A stretch of DNA of 64,000 nucleotides, taken from NCBI GenBank assembly GCA_028023455.1, contig JAQFVV010006310.1, positions 3,224,001 through 3,288,000 on the forward strand. The letters are read 5' to 3'. The DNA comes from Epiperipatus broadwayi. Taxonomy: Eukaryota > Onychophora > Udeonychophora > Euonychophora > Peripatidae. Of the stretch, positions 1 to 12,207 are shown in pieces. Under the pieces are notes generated by a model. The model was given only the letters and a program-made list of their open reading frames with translations, made no database searches and was not told where the DNA came from. Position 1 is the first letter of the stretch, and every line of letters begins with the position of its first letter. The position numbers and the translations under genes are program-made.

Positions 1-990
1 CAGGATATTGTCATATTTTAAAAAATATTTATAAAAATGCAACAGCAACAATTAGATTGCATAATGATAGTAGGAAAATCAACATTGAAAAGGGTGTAAG
101 ACAGGGTGACTCCATATCTCCAAAACTTTTTACAGCAGTGCTGCAAGAAGTATTTTGTGGATTAAAATGGGAAGCTAAAGGAGCAAAAGTAAATAGAGAT
201 TATTTAAGTCATTTAGATTTTGCAGATGATGTAGTTGTTTTTGCAAATAATGCTTTAGAGCTACAGGAAATGTTGCAGGAGTTACCAGATGGAAGTAGGA
301 CTAAAGATAAATGCTAAAAAGACTAAAGTAATGTTTAATAGATTTTCTCAAAATATGAAAATAAAGATTGATTATGATGAGTTAGAAGAAGTTAACAATT
401 ACAAATACCTTGATCAGATTATTAATACATATGGAAATATAATGGATGAAATTAATCATAGAATTAAACTTGGTTGGAGTGCTTTTGGTAGAAATAATTT
501 GATACTAAAAGGAAATATGCCTATGTGTTTGAAAAGGAAGGTTTTTAATAAATGTGTTTTGCCAGTTCTTACTTATGGATCTGAGACTTGGACACTTAAT
601 AGAAGAGCAATACAGAGACTTCAGACCACTCAAAGAAGTATGGAGAGATGCATGTTGGGAGTAACAAGAAGGGATCAAAAACGCAATGTATGAGTAAGAG
701 AACAAACGGGTGTTACTGACCTCATTGAAAAAATTAAAAGACTGAAGTGGAGTTGGGCTGGACATATTGTTAGAAGAGATGATAACAGATGGACAATTGA
801 AATTTTAAACTGGATTCCAAGAGATTGTAAAAGACCCAGAAAGAGACCACATGTGAGATGGATGGATGAAATAAGAAAGTGTGCAGGGGTGATGTGGAGA
901 AGCAAAGCTAAAGATAGGAAAAGATGGATTGAACTTGGAGAGACCATCATCCTGCAGTGGATTGATAATGGTTGATGATGATGATATCAA
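1..990 (+). pseudogene. RTE-clade LINE, 3' part of reverse transcriptase, broken
   Basis: The window opens inside the reverse transcriptase of an RTE-type LINE. Frames read GVRQGDSISPKLF and the catalytic LDFADDVVVF box, then the C-terminal domain, closely matching the full-length antisense copy at 46530-49484. Two lesions kill it. An 8-base deletion near 293-297, between two AGTA repeats, shifts the frame. A TGA near 691 replaces a Trp codon. The copy ends near 975 in a GTTGATGATGATGA tail, the short GAT-type 3' repeat expected of RTE elements. The 5' part lies outside the window, so whether it was truncated at insertion cannot be judged. Confidence 0.9.
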
Positions 991-995
991 AATAA

Positions 996-3325
996 ATTTA
1001 GAATAGCTTCATAAAGCTTGTTGGAATTAAATATATTAAAATAAATTTAAAATAACATTAGAATAAAGTCTAAATAGGTTTTTTTATAATAAAAAAAAAA
1101 AACTCACAAAACCCAAGTTCTATAACCATAGTTTGATTTCTTTATAATGGCCAGAATTAATTCATTTGTAAATGGTATATGTCAATAACCCAATGTCCAA
1201 GAAAGATTTTAGCAGTTGGTAGGTTTTTTCCTCCTTTACTCACTCAGCATAATGAAAGTTTGATGTTGCTTGAATAAGGTGAGAATTCAGAATGACTGTT
1301 ATATAAGTTTTAGTTTTTCCTGTTTTTGAATACCCTGATTCAATTTTCCAAGATGTTTGATCATGTTCTTGTTTTTAACACCTTTTATTTTATTTTAATT
1401 TTAAAATTTTCAAAAACACTTTGAGTGCTTATCTAAGCAGGTGTAATCTTTTTTCTATTTAATTATTTAAAATCTAATTTTTAGTTGTGTTGTTTTGCAA
1501 TTCATTCTTTGATAAGAGAAAGTTTTAATATATTTTACCAGTTTCTCTTTTTTTTTTTTTTATTACATTATTTAGTATGACAATTAATAATTTATTTTAA
1601 TATTTGCATATTGCCTATTATTAGTGCATTATATAGTAAAATTGGTACTTCCATATTTGTCCAGCTATATTTATTTTTAAAAATGTCCACCTTATAACTT
1701 TATTTAGTGAACATGAAATAAACACTCATTTACAAAATGTAGTTTATCATATCACTGCAGTGGACTGAACATTCTCACGTTGAACCAGGTTCCATTATAA
1801 ATGGATACTCTCTTTTGACAATCCTGAATAAAACACCGCCATTATTTGTCCGAAATGTGGACATAAAGTGTGATATCATGGCTGTAAAATTAGCAGCAAA
1901 AACAACATTTTGAGTAATAACTTTCTCCTAATCGGAATGTTATCTAATATTCACTTACAAAATGAATCCATTTCCTTTGTAATTTGAACTCAGTGAGTTG
2001 AGTGTGAAGATATTTAAGATTCATGCTTTCAGATCTAAGTACTTTAGACTGGCTTGGATATATAGAAAGACAAGTAAAGAAGAGGGTGGAATCATCCTTT
2101 TCTTGTTAAATTCTCTGTCTCAGTGTTTACAATCTGATTGGCTGTTGATAGTTATAAGCGCTTGAGAGTTTTGAAGTCTCTCAGTTTAATTTTAAAATAT
2201 TATAAACATGTTTAATTCGGTTTTTATATACACATTTGTTTGTGCCAGTAACTTTTATCATCGCCAGACTAATACGTAAGTACCATAAAATTATTATTAT
2301 TATTAATCTTTTGATTGCTATATTTATTAGCAACTTCACAACTAAATCATTTTTCACCATATGAAAGCCCACATGGCCAATACTGAAATGAATGACATTA
2401 TTCATTTCAATATGTATATATTTGCATAAATCTGGTTATTTGAAAAATTGTATTATTAACATAATTAATGAAACATTGGACTGCAATAATAAAGTATAGT
2501 AAAGTATCTTTTGATCCATCCTGATGTTGGTATATATATTTATAAGAGAAAACAGCTTAATTTACTTCGCAGCAATTTTTTAGAAATGTTGAGATTCGGG
2601 TCTCTTTCCAGTAAACATCATGATGTGCTACTATACTGTAGTATTACTTAGTGTTGTTAATTATAGTAGATTAATGATAATATTGTGCAGTAAAATTAAA
2701 ATGTTTAGATGTTCTTAACTTTGTTTCATTCTATGTTGACAAAAAAATTATTGTATTTGTAAATTACTTTATGCATTTTTTTACAAGCTTGGTTATTATA
2801 AAAGGATTACATTTAATGACAAATTTTTTATAAGATCTATATTTACTCAATCATTATTATGTGGAGTTTGGGATTAATGAAGATAAGTTAAAAAGACTAT
2901 AATGAATTTTTATTTCATTATATAGACATATATTTTTCTGCATCAATTGCCTGCCCTTTCTGGTTCTAAAATCAGCATTATAGGAATATATATATTAACA
3001 GATTTTTCTTTTTTTTTCATGTATTATTAATAAATTATAGTCATAATGCAGTTTTTCTTCACACGCCTAGTTTTTAAGTTTAAAATTACATTTTTATTAT
3101 TTTATTAAAAATAATAGCAACAGGTCTTTCTGTTTTAATTTTTATAATTCAAAGGTAAATATTTTTATTTTTTTAAAATTAGAAATAATTGGCTCCTTTT
3201 CTAATTATTTCTCATTTCATTACTCAGTCTTTAAAAGAAATGTTGTTGTTTTTTTTTTTTGCCCTCTTTAATTTCTGATTACAATTAAAAGAATGTATGT
3301 ATATACTTCAACAAAAATCAATAAA
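996..3325. other. No gene recognised; AT-rich spacer
   Basis: Long A and T runs and no ORF with a recognisable domain. The part around 1745-2200 is less repetitive and contains an inverted CCAAT motif (CTGATTGGCTG near 2134), but no coding exon or repeat family could be assigned. Confidence 0.5.
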
Positions 3326-3480
3326 TTAAAAATTAACTGTGGTAAAACAAAGTTGCTGAAGCTTTAAACATAAAATTATAACAATAAAGCTGAGCGCTTT
3401 CGGGGGACTTAAGCCTCCATAATCATAGCTAAATACAAAATATAAACACTTATTCACAAGCAAAATGCGTATCTAAAATA
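3326..3480 (-). repeat. Left inverted arm of Penelope-like composite
   Basis: About 155 bases that reappear inverted, with few differences, at 7252-7416. The core AAAGCTGAGCGCTTTCGGGG is identical in both arms. Read on the minus strand it has a hammerhead-like layout: an AGCT stem, a mutated core, a G-rich/C-rich stem and GAAA, like the arms known from Penelope-like elements. Confidence 0.8.
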
Positions 3481-3619
3481 AGATGTAAACTAAATCTACT
3501 TTAAATTATCAAAAATCCCACACACTAATACGTAACCTAATATTAAAACATGGCACCATAATCACATCTGAAACAGTACAACCAACTGACACACCGCCTC
3601 CTCAAAAAATATGCTGGCT

Positions 3620-4258
3620 TGATAAAATATTCCAATACATCAAACGGCATCAAAACATCTCCAATAAAACCTTTACCTTCAAAATCACCATCTGGGAAGT
3701 GCACCTAATATTAAATCCAATCATCAACAATATAAAACCCACAATAGGAATCAACAACCACAGAATCACCTCCTTATTCAAATTTTTAAAGTTGGAACCC
3801 AAATTTCTAACATTCTTGATTAAGGTCAACCTAGGTGCCATACATACCAACTATTTTTTACATTATAAAAGATTTCTAAACAAAGTGGACCCTATATGTC
3901 CAATCTGCAAAACACAAGAAGAAACCTTTGACCATATTATAAAATCATGTACCGGTCTTACAAACATAAGGATGCTCAGATCGGAAGAGCACAACGCTCT
4001 GACTATTATAAAATACTCTCAATAAAAGACTCCATCCAGAGTAGACACTTCCCAATTATTAGACTATCTATTTTTCTGACTCACACCATCTGGAGTGTTC
4101 GATGCAAGATAGTTTTCACCTCTCCACCTCCTAATCCAGACCTCACATTTATCAACCTCATCAACAAAATTAGAAATAAAGACTTAATACTCTCATCAAA
4201 ATTTCTATATGATGAAACCTGGAAATTGTTCCAAATACCAAAACTATCCAAAACATAA
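3620..4258 (+). pseudogene. LINE C-terminal fragment with zf-RVT-type zinc finger (copy A)
   Basis: A plus-strand reading frame contains IKVNLGAIHTNYFLHYKRF followed by CPICKTQEETFDHIIKSC. This is the Cys-x2-Cys...His...Cys pattern of the zinc-binding domain after many LINE reverse transcriptases. A second overlapping frame (to 4258) carries the hydrophobic IW segment that normally follows, so a frameshift separates them near 3950-4020. An (AAAT)n-like tail follows at 4390-4438. A related but diverged copy lies at 6475-6835, across the Penelope-like ORFs. No reverse transcriptase core is present, so this is a remnant. Confidence 0.65.
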
Positions 4259-4438
4259 GTTACAGTTTAAATTGATTTATAAACCTCAGCACCAAAAGAC
4301 TCATCACTCAAAACTATTGACCTTTAAAACAATATGTATCTAAATACCTAATATATACAATGTAATTCATTAATAAAATGTTTTGAAACTAAACTAAATC
4401 TAAATAAATAAATAAAATACAATATAAATAAATAAATA

Positions 4439-6480
4439 TTATAACGTCCATATTTTAGAAATATTAAAACAAGAATCCTTTCTATTAATAGCATTGGGAT
4501 TACCAGCTATAAAACAAGCTTCTTTAACCTTACGCTTTATGTCATTCTTCTCCGTACATACTAATTTTGCCTCTACTGGTTGACATAAGTGTCCAGCCTT
4601 ATTTTCATGTTCCACAAACACTGAATTTCCCAAAAATTTAGTTTTAGTATGATGATATAAATATTTATGCTGTGAAACTCTATTTAAAATATTGGTTTTA
4701 GTTTCACCATAATAAATAGAACCACAATCTTTATGAGGACAAGAAACACTATAAACCACATGCTGAGTTAAATTAGATTCAATTTTAAATTTTGAATTGT
4801 TAATCAATCTATTTGTATTTGGAGGTGAATGAAAAATTACTTGAAAATCTGGAGATAACTTATTAATTAACTGTTTTGCAATAGAATGAATAAATGGTAA
4901 AACTATACGAGATTTTTCAATCTTGTCAGGTTTAAACTGCAAATTATGTAAAAATTTTACAACTCTATTGTTAATAATTGAACGTTTATGTCCAAGTTTG
5001 ACTAAGTCCTCAATAAAACAAATAAGATTTTCTTTCCTATGTGCTCAAATTTGCAAAGATGGTGGTTTCTATATAAAAATGAACTCAAAGATGCCAACTT
5101 GTGCACTTGAGGAGAGTATGAATGCGGATAAATTAAACCCCTAACTTCAATAGGTTTCATAAACATATGGTAGTCCAAATGATCCTCTATTCTATGCACA
5201 ATAATATCTAAATATTTCACTTCCTGTAATGCATCTTCCCAATTTATCATAAGATTTAAACTGGTAGCCTCATGAATACTACTTTGAATCTCCAAAATGA
5301 TATTTTCAGGAGCCACAATAAATATATCATCTACATATCTAGTGTAGATAATATCTGGTACAGAGTTAATAAATGTAGGAATAATATGCTCAAAATGGTC
5401 TAAAACTATACTAGAAAGAATTCCACTAAGAGGAAGTCCCATAGGCCAACCATTAATCATTTGAAAACAAGAATCTTTAAATGTAGCCACTAAATTTTCA
5501 TCCAGCCAAGTTAAAAATCCAACAATAAAGTCAACTTTATTAGATGGAAAGACTTTATCAAGTAAAGATAACTTGACTATATCTATTGACTGCTTACGAT
5601 CAATGGACCCATACAATTCCATAACATCCAGCGCTGCCGATTTAAAATTAGAATTAATTTTAGCATCTTTAATAACATCAATAAATTTAAACAATGAATT
5701 GACTGTAAACAACCCAAAACCTATAGCATCAATCAACCAACAATTAATTAAAACAGAAGTTTCAAAATAATGTACACTACCAAAATCCATCATTAAACGT
5801 AAAGGCCTATCTCGTTTATGTAATTTAACATTTGCAAAAATTCTAGGAAGGGATGATGCAGACAGGTAAACTTTAAAATACTCTAATTTTGTTAATGCTT
5901 TCTCATTTTCTTTCCGTAAAACACTAGCAATAAATTTCTCGCGATTAAGCTTACAATTAAAACCTTCAATCTTTTTTAACTTTAATTTATCAATTTGCAT
6001 AAAAATTTTACCCACAAATTCCTCCTCTTTCATCAAAACAAACCTGTTCCCCTTATCTTCTTTCATGCAAACAATATCATGCTCTCACATAAATTGTTTT
6101 GTATGCGATATGCAGTTATTCCAATTCAAATTATTATCATTAAGATTTCTATTATTAATAATCTTCACTATATTACCAACACAAACATCTCTCAGGGGAT
6201 TATTTAATAATGAAACTTCAACATCCGCAATCAGTTCAATCTTCGGCTTTGCCCATTGACCTCCAATAAATTTAGGACTTCGTTCTAAAACATACTTAAC
6301 ATCCTCCGGAATACTTACACCAGACAGATTCACAAATTTGTTTTCAACTGCAGATGGTAAAACAATATTTTGCTTATATGCAAGAAACTTAAGTTTTGAC
6401 TCAAATCTTTTAACACGCATATCCTCATTCTTCTTAAATTTGTTCAAAATAAATTATTTATTTAGATTTAGTTTACATCT
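4439..6480 (-). pseudogene. Penelope-like element polymerase (RT + GIY-YIG), broken
   Basis: The minus strand encodes the three parts of a Penelope-like polymerase in order. The N-terminal region (about 6447-6088) has FVNLSGVSIPEDVKYVLERS. The reverse transcriptase (6066-5002) has PRIFANVKLHKRDRPLR, GWPMGLPLSGILSS and the catalytic YVDD. The GIY-YIG endonuclease (4942-4439) has VVYSVSCPHKDCGSIYYGET, then R, H, E and N positions typical of the domain. Two lesions are visible. A TGA at 6085-6087 interrupts the otherwise continuous frame between the first two parts. A frameshift near 5010-5045 separates RT from endonuclease. Without these it would be one ORF of about 680 codons. It lies inside inverted arms, flanked on both sides by plus-strand LINE fragments. 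Confidence 0.9.
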
Positions 6481-6835
6481 AAAAGTCAACCTCGGAGCCC
6501 TCCCAACATGCAACTTGCTGTGTTACAGGTGGGGATATAGAATAGATCCAATGTGCCCGATGTGTAATAAAAATGAAGAGACAATGAGCCATATCCTAGA
6601 TCAATGTGAAATATGGAATAAACTTCGTTTTTGTGCCCTTAAAAGATTCAGGGAAACCGACATTACAGGTGCAAATTATTGCAAAGGCGGTAAAGAGTGG
6701 CCTTTATGGTAAAATTAGACTGGCCACCTTTGTAAATTTTGCTATATGGATAGTGAGAAATAAGAGAGTCTTTGACAATGGATTGAATAATAATCCAGAA
6801 GAGCTTTTTTCTCAAGTTACTTGGTGAGGTCAAAG
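6475..6835 (+). pseudogene. LINE C-terminal fragment with zf-RVT-type zinc finger (copy B)
   Basis: This plus-strand fragment reads LKVNLGALPTCNLLCYRW and then CPMCNKNEETMSHILDQC, the same zinc-binding arrangement as copy A at 3620-4258. The frame shifts near 6630. The other frame continues with a hydrophobic AIWIVRNKRVF segment, again parallel to copy A. The two copies are diverged in sequence, so they look like members of one family rather than a recent duplication. The piece starts abruptly next to the N-terminal end of the Penelope-like polymerase. Confidence 0.6.
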
Positions 6836-7251
6836 AATATGATTGGTAAGTATGCCAGCACTGGTTAGCCAGTCAGACATGGGACCAACTGGAGATCTGA
6901 AGATTAAAACACTTAGGTACATAAATAAAGTACTGTCATGGCAAAATTAAAAAACTGGATATAATGACTCCTATGCAGAGTCTAAAAGTTGTCACATTAA
7001 TATAATCCAGCCCTTTCCATTTAATTGTTATTTATTGTTAAAACTCTGAATTTGGTGGTCAACAAATTGACCCAAATAATTCCTAAGTAGCTTATATTTA
7101 TGTAATTTTTTTTTATTTTTACCATTAGTTTTCTTATTTATTGTTTTCATTGTAGAGCCACTGTACATTGTAAGCATGTAACCTATAATAAAAAGAGGTT
7201 AAATAATATCTATATGTATCTTCTTAGTGTGAATAAAGTTGTTATTTGAAA
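6836..7251. other. Non-coding 3' segment of the composite block
   Basis: AT-rich sequence between LINE fragment B and the right inverted arm. It contains AATAAA-like motifs and no recognisable reading frame. Confidence 0.4.
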
Positions 7252-7416
7252 CTATTTTAGATACGCATTTTACTTGTGAATAAGTGTTTATATTTTGTAT
7301 TTATTTTGTATTGAGCTATGATTATGGAGGCTTAAGTCCCCCGAAAGCGCTCAGCTTTATTGTTATAATTTTATGTTTAAAGTTTCAGCAACTGTGTTTT
7401 ATCACAGTTAATTTTA
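7252..7416 (+). repeat. Right inverted arm of Penelope-like composite, hammerhead-like
   Basis: Inverted partner of 3326-3480, with an extra 12-16 base stretch near 7295. On the plus strand GAGCT precedes a mutated core (ATGATTA where an active ribozyme has CTGATGA). A GGAGG/CCCCC stem, an intact GAAA, the palindromic AGCGCT and then AGCTTT follow, so stems I, II and III can be drawn. The core changes predict an inactive hammerhead. Confidence 0.6.
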
Positions 7417-7639
7417 ATTGATTCCAATTAAATAATTTACATTATTGAGAAATCTTTTGAATAAAAAAATTTGTCCAAAACAAGCCAAATTATTTATTTT
7501 TTATAAATTTAAAAGTGATTTACTTTTATAATAAAATTAATAATCATATAAGATTATTTTTAAAAAGTAATCTTATTTAATCACTATAATTACTGTAAAC
7601 TTCATGATTTAAACATATATAATTATTGATATTAAAATT

Positions 7640-7760
7640 ATATAATATTTGAAATGCTCTATAGCTATATTTCTTCAGCCACACTCCTCTTTAAATAAAG
7701 TTTGAATTTTTGCAGCCCATTGAAAATGAAATTCTCTTCAATATATACTGAAATGATATT
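7640..7760 (+). repeat. Partial copy of neighbouring MITE
   Basis: The stretch beginning GAAATGC..CATAGCTATATT and including TTTGCAGCCCATTGAAAA matches 7918-8025 in direct orientation. It is a partial copy of the inverted-repeat element next door. Confidence 0.55.
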
Positions 7761-7876
7761 AAATATATTAAATTTCAAGCTAATTTAAATGAGTGTGAAA
7801 CAATCTTACATTGCAAATAAACATTTAATTTTAAATACTTAGAAAGACTGTATAATAATCATTTTTACTCCCCAAA

Positions 7877-8135
7877 GTAGAAACAATGCATAGCACTAGC
7901 TGAAATCTAGATAAAATATTTGAAATGCCTCATAGCTATATTCCATCAATTATGCTCCCCTTTTAAATAAAGAAAAAGCTTGAATTTTTGCAGCCCATTG
8001 AAAAGAAAATTTTCTTCAATATTTATTGCAATGTTAAATATTTATTTAATGGAGAAATAGTGCTGAAAGAATATAGCTACGGGGTGTTTCAAATATTTTA
8101 TATAGATTTCAGCTAGTGTTATACATTGTTTCTAC
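7877..8135. mobile_element. MITE with ~80-bp terminal inverted repeats
   Basis: The left end GTAGAAACAATGCATAGCAC and following ~80 bases reappear inverted at 8055-8135 (ending CATTGTTTCTAC). There is no ORF. The flanks do not show a clear target duplication, so the superfamily is open. Confidence 0.7.
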
Positions 8136-8555
8136 TTCATATATATATAATATATCAAATACTTTGTTTTGAGCCAAATGTAACCCTTAATAAATGACCA
8201 AACTTCTATTTGCTCCACATTGTGCCGGTTTTCTTTACCAAACATCAGTACATGTAAAATGATCATTTTCATAGACTTTCTTTTAATATTTATATGAATG
8301 TCAATTTGATACTTGATTTTAATCTAGATTGAAATTCAAATCAGCCTCAGATTTAAGCAAACCAAGCATTAATTATCATGGCAGAATTAGTTTTCTCATT
8401 TTAAATCAGTTACGAAAAAATAATATTTGGCTTGAATAAAAAATAAATCATCAAACACATCATTTTAAGCCAAATATATATATATATATTTATATGGTCT
8501 GACACTTAAGTCCATGAATTTATCCTAGTAAAAGAGATATACCATTAATGCTGAA
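8136..8555. other. No gene recognised
   Basis: AT-rich spacer with a short AT-dinucleotide run near 8476-8490. Nothing else is supported. Confidence 0.4.
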
Positions 8556-8559
8556 TATT

Positions 8560-9180
8560 GCTATGGTCACCTTCACAATACTCCTTTTGCGGAACTACAC
8601 TGATTTGAACTTTCTGGAATAGCCATTAGAGTGGTCATCATATTATCCATGATGCCCCATACAGCATCAAAATATCTTTCAATATTTTTTCTATCTTCAG
8701 ATAAAGAAAAATGTCAATGGGATTCATATCAGGTGAGTCGGGAGGGTTTTCCAATACAGTTCTTTATTTACTGATTAAAAACTTTATCACAAACAATGCC
8801 ACATGAGTTGCTGCATTTTTGCACAAACCTTTCTCATGACAAGATTTTGAGTTAAGATTTTTCTCGTTTTTATCAATGTTTACTTAGTATGGCATGCTTC
8901 TCACAGTAAGTCAGTCAATTTGACAAATTTTTGCACTTTTTATTAGTTCTGTTTATTACTGGGTACCCTGACCTCTCTTCATTAGTGGACTTTCGCTCCT
9001 TTCAAAAAAATATTTATTCCATTTATATATTGCCATTTTGTTGATGATATTATCTTCATAACATTGGATTAACATGTCCTGATTTAATTTTCACTCTTGC
9101 CAAGTTTAATAAGAAATTTAATGTTTGTTTGTTGCTGTAATTCAAGCTTTGACATTCTTGCAATGGCACATATAAAGTAT
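8560..9180 (-). pseudogene. Decayed mariner-type transposase
   Basis: Minus-strand translation in shifting frames gives pieces of a mariner/SETMAR-type transposase. These are a helix-turn-helix part (LTVRSMPY, then HEKGLCKNA in place of the usual RKVCAKxVP), the NPPDSPDMNPIDIFLYLK box containing the third catalytic Asp, and an EYCEGDHSN ending. Much of the catalytic middle is missing and there are many stops, so this is an old internally deleted copy. Terminal inverted repeats were not found. Confidence 0.6.
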
Positions 9181-10410
9181 TCAACAGTAATAATGAACCT
9201 CACTCAGTAAGATGTTGCCACATGTTGACATAAACAGAGTTGTGAGACACTCATATACTGTACTAAATTATGAAACCGTATTAAGTCATTTGTACAGTGC
9301 TGCCAACATAAATGCACAATGGCAAGTTTGTGAATTGAATTATGATCTATAAGTTACAATCAAAGTTAATGGTTAAGTTTTACTAATAATCATTAAATTG
9401 TTTTTTACTCATAATTTTTAATAGAATTTTATTTTTTATTTTTATAACTTTGTTATTTTCTTTGAACTTTTGAAAAATGATAGATTGATAGTTTACTTAT
9501 ATCAGAAACAGTATCTAGTTTTTGATGAACTAACATTAAATCCTGTAAAAAATATTTGTATTTTATAAAAGTACAGTGATGTTATTTTTTTTAAAAAGTT
9601 TGGAAATAAATTGAATTTTGTTGTTGTTATTTGATAGCAATGAAAAATATCTTTTGAAACAATTTTTTATTTAAAAAAAAATTGTCTTCTAATTCTATAT
9701 ATAATAAATTTTAATTATTATTATTTTGCCCTGCGTGTTTTAATGCAGATGTCAGCAAATTATGGCTCACAAGGTGGTTTTATTTGACCCTTGACATGCC
9801 ATGCTTCTGAAAGTGAAAATGTTATATTGCTCATACATTACTCTGGAAAGTGCTAAGTTTCAATAAATACACAATTATTAATTATGATAACACCTAGGTC
9901 CATATATTTATAAAATCAACAAATAAAATAATATTGTTCTTCAATCTTGTTATGAAGCAAAAAAGTTATTTTTTTTAATTATGTAATACTGACAACCTGA
10001 AAGTGAAAACAATTAATACTCTACATACCAGAACAAAGGAAATTAATTTTTCGTTTTTGTATAGAAAAACATAAAAATGATTTTATTTTTCTTCAAACTC
10101 TGAATAACATATTATTTTTAATTAAAGATAGATTAAAGCTGAATGAATGGAACATTTATATAAAAAGAGGGGAAATATTTTTTATGGAAAAGTTTAAAAA
10201 TTGTGAGTACAGATAGTATAAAATATCAAAATTAAGCATAAGATCTTAATTATTTTGCAATTTCATAAAAGTATTCAAAAAAAATTAAAAGTTTCCATAT
10301 AATTTTATAAACTTTATCCTTTCATGTAATTTGATCATATGTCTCTTATTGATTTAATTGGCCCATGATGATTTTATGGTACTTTTAAGAAAAAAAATGC
10401 TGATCCCTAG
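9181..10410. other. No gene recognised
   Basis: AT-rich spacer with homopolymer runs. No repeat family or exon could be supported. Confidence 0.4.
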
Positions 10411-10509
10411 TTTAGTGCCGTGGTGGAAAGGCAGCTTGAAAAGTGCAAGTCCCATATCTCAGTTTGGTTCTAACATTTTATGACCTGCTGAATGACAAAC
10501 CATTTGATT
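10411..10509 (+). repeat. tRNA-type SINE (family 1), diverged
   Basis: TTTAGTGCCGTGGTGGAAAG resembles the A-box region and ACAAACCATTTGATT the 3' end of SINE family 1 described at 36895-37018. The middle is poorly conserved. Confidence 0.45.
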
Positions 10510-10569
10510 CCTGTGCTTTATTTTTTTTTTTAATTGAAAAGTTGATGATTATATATCAGTGGGTATGGT

Positions 10570-10670
10570 CATATATATTTGAATATTGTAGCTCTGATGA
10601 TGAGTGCTAGGCAGTTGAAACCGTAAGCAAATATGAAAGAAGCTTTATTTGATTAGATTGCATTATAAAG
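10570..10670 (+). repeat. Penelope-arm-like fragment
   Basis: AGCT, CTGATGA (10594-10600), GAAA (10617-10620) and a later AAGCTTTATT occur in the same order as in the arm at 7252-7416. Stems II and III do not fold convincingly, so only descent from such an arm is suggested. Confidence 0.35.
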
Positions 10671-12200
10671 TGATTAATAAAGATGTAAATGGTATTATAT
10701 AAATAGATACTATGTGTAGTTTATCAAGAATTTTTTTTTTTTAAATAATTGAAATATAAACAAAAATTTGGAATTGAAATTAATTATTATAGATTATAAT
10801 TTAAACTAGAAATATGTGAGAGAATTTTGGGTCTAAAAGTAAAAAAAAATCGGTAAGAGAAAGTTGTTAATATTTTCCATTTTAACTTAAATGTTATAAT
10901 TTTTTTATGTATTTTAAAAATTACATAAATACTTTGATTTTAAAAAAAAATACTAATAATCGTTATTTCTTCATACTAAACAGCTTTACTAAGTGATTCA
11001 TTATAGATGCATGCACATACACAAAAACATAATTGCATTTCAGGCACAAATTTTATATATCTCGGTTAATTTTATTGAAGTTTGAAAGCAATGTGTTTTA
11101 ATTTTATTAAAAGGATTTGTTATATCTTTGGGCGAATAAAAGAGGATCAAAATTTTATATAACTTTGTTATTATTGTTTAGTTTTATATCATGTTTTTGG
11201 GGAAGGTTTATTTTTACCACCGCCCCCCCCCCCCCAACTTTTTTTTTTTTGTAACACTAACCGAAAGAAAAAGTAGAGCAAATAGTTGTATTTTAAAATG
11301 TGTTTTTTTCTCTCTCTCGGTGGGATTTTTTTTTTAAAAAAAAAAAAACTAATACTTTACTTTCATGTTGAGAAAAATATATATTACCACAATTAGAAAA
11401 TGCCACCCATTGAAACTCTGGAAATAAATTATGTCTGAATATTTGTTTGCAAAATGTCTTGGATTTTTCCCTCCTATTAATTATTATTGATTGTTGCCTT
11501 TTGTGGTTTTATCTTTTTATCTTTAGATGCTTTTTCTCCCCTTTCTAAAATTTCTCATTAGATGGTAGGGATTTACTAATATAATCTTATTTATTGTCTA
11601 ATCTCTAGTAATGAACAATATTTCCTAAACGTCTTAGAAAAGATTATGCTCAAATGTTGCATGTTGCCGTACTTTAATCTTTTATCCAGATTGGTTGGAG
11701 TTAGTGCACTTGCCTTGTGTTGCTAAGTTATTGTTGATTGTGTGACAAATTATAATAATTCTAATGTCTTTCAGCAATTATATTACAACTTTGCCTGTTT
11801 GAAATATACATATATTTGTATTCATGCAATACATATGAATCTTTAAACATATGTTTGTTTCTATATATATTATGTAGTATGTGCATACTTAAATAATACA
11901 AGTGTTTGAATTTCTTTAAAAATAAAATTTTAATTCACAATATAATTATCCCCATTAGAAAATTTATAAACTCGTATTAAATGCATGTTTAGTATTATTA
12001 TTTTGAGGGTTAAACATATGGAGATGCAAAGCAGTTAAACAATCCAAATATTTAAAATTGAAATGAAAAACTTTTTTAACAGTGATTTTTTTTTAAAAAA
12101 ATTCAATAGTTATTTAATATTGTATATTTTCATAATTTACTGTTTTTAGACAAGTTAAAGATAATTCTCTCTTCATATTAATATTGATAGAAGAGACTGG
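10671..12200. other. No gene recognised; homopolymer tracts
   Basis: Contains a run of C next to a run of T near 11222-11250 and T/A runs near 11326-11348. No exon or transposon was recognised. Confidence 0.4.
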
Positions 12201-12207
12201 ATAAGAT

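Noticed and set aside
10594-10620. CTGATGA...GAAA as a second complete hammerhead
   Set aside because: The sequence between them does not form a good stem II, and no stem III or cleavage triplet pairs afterwards; kept only as a Penelope-arm-like fragment.
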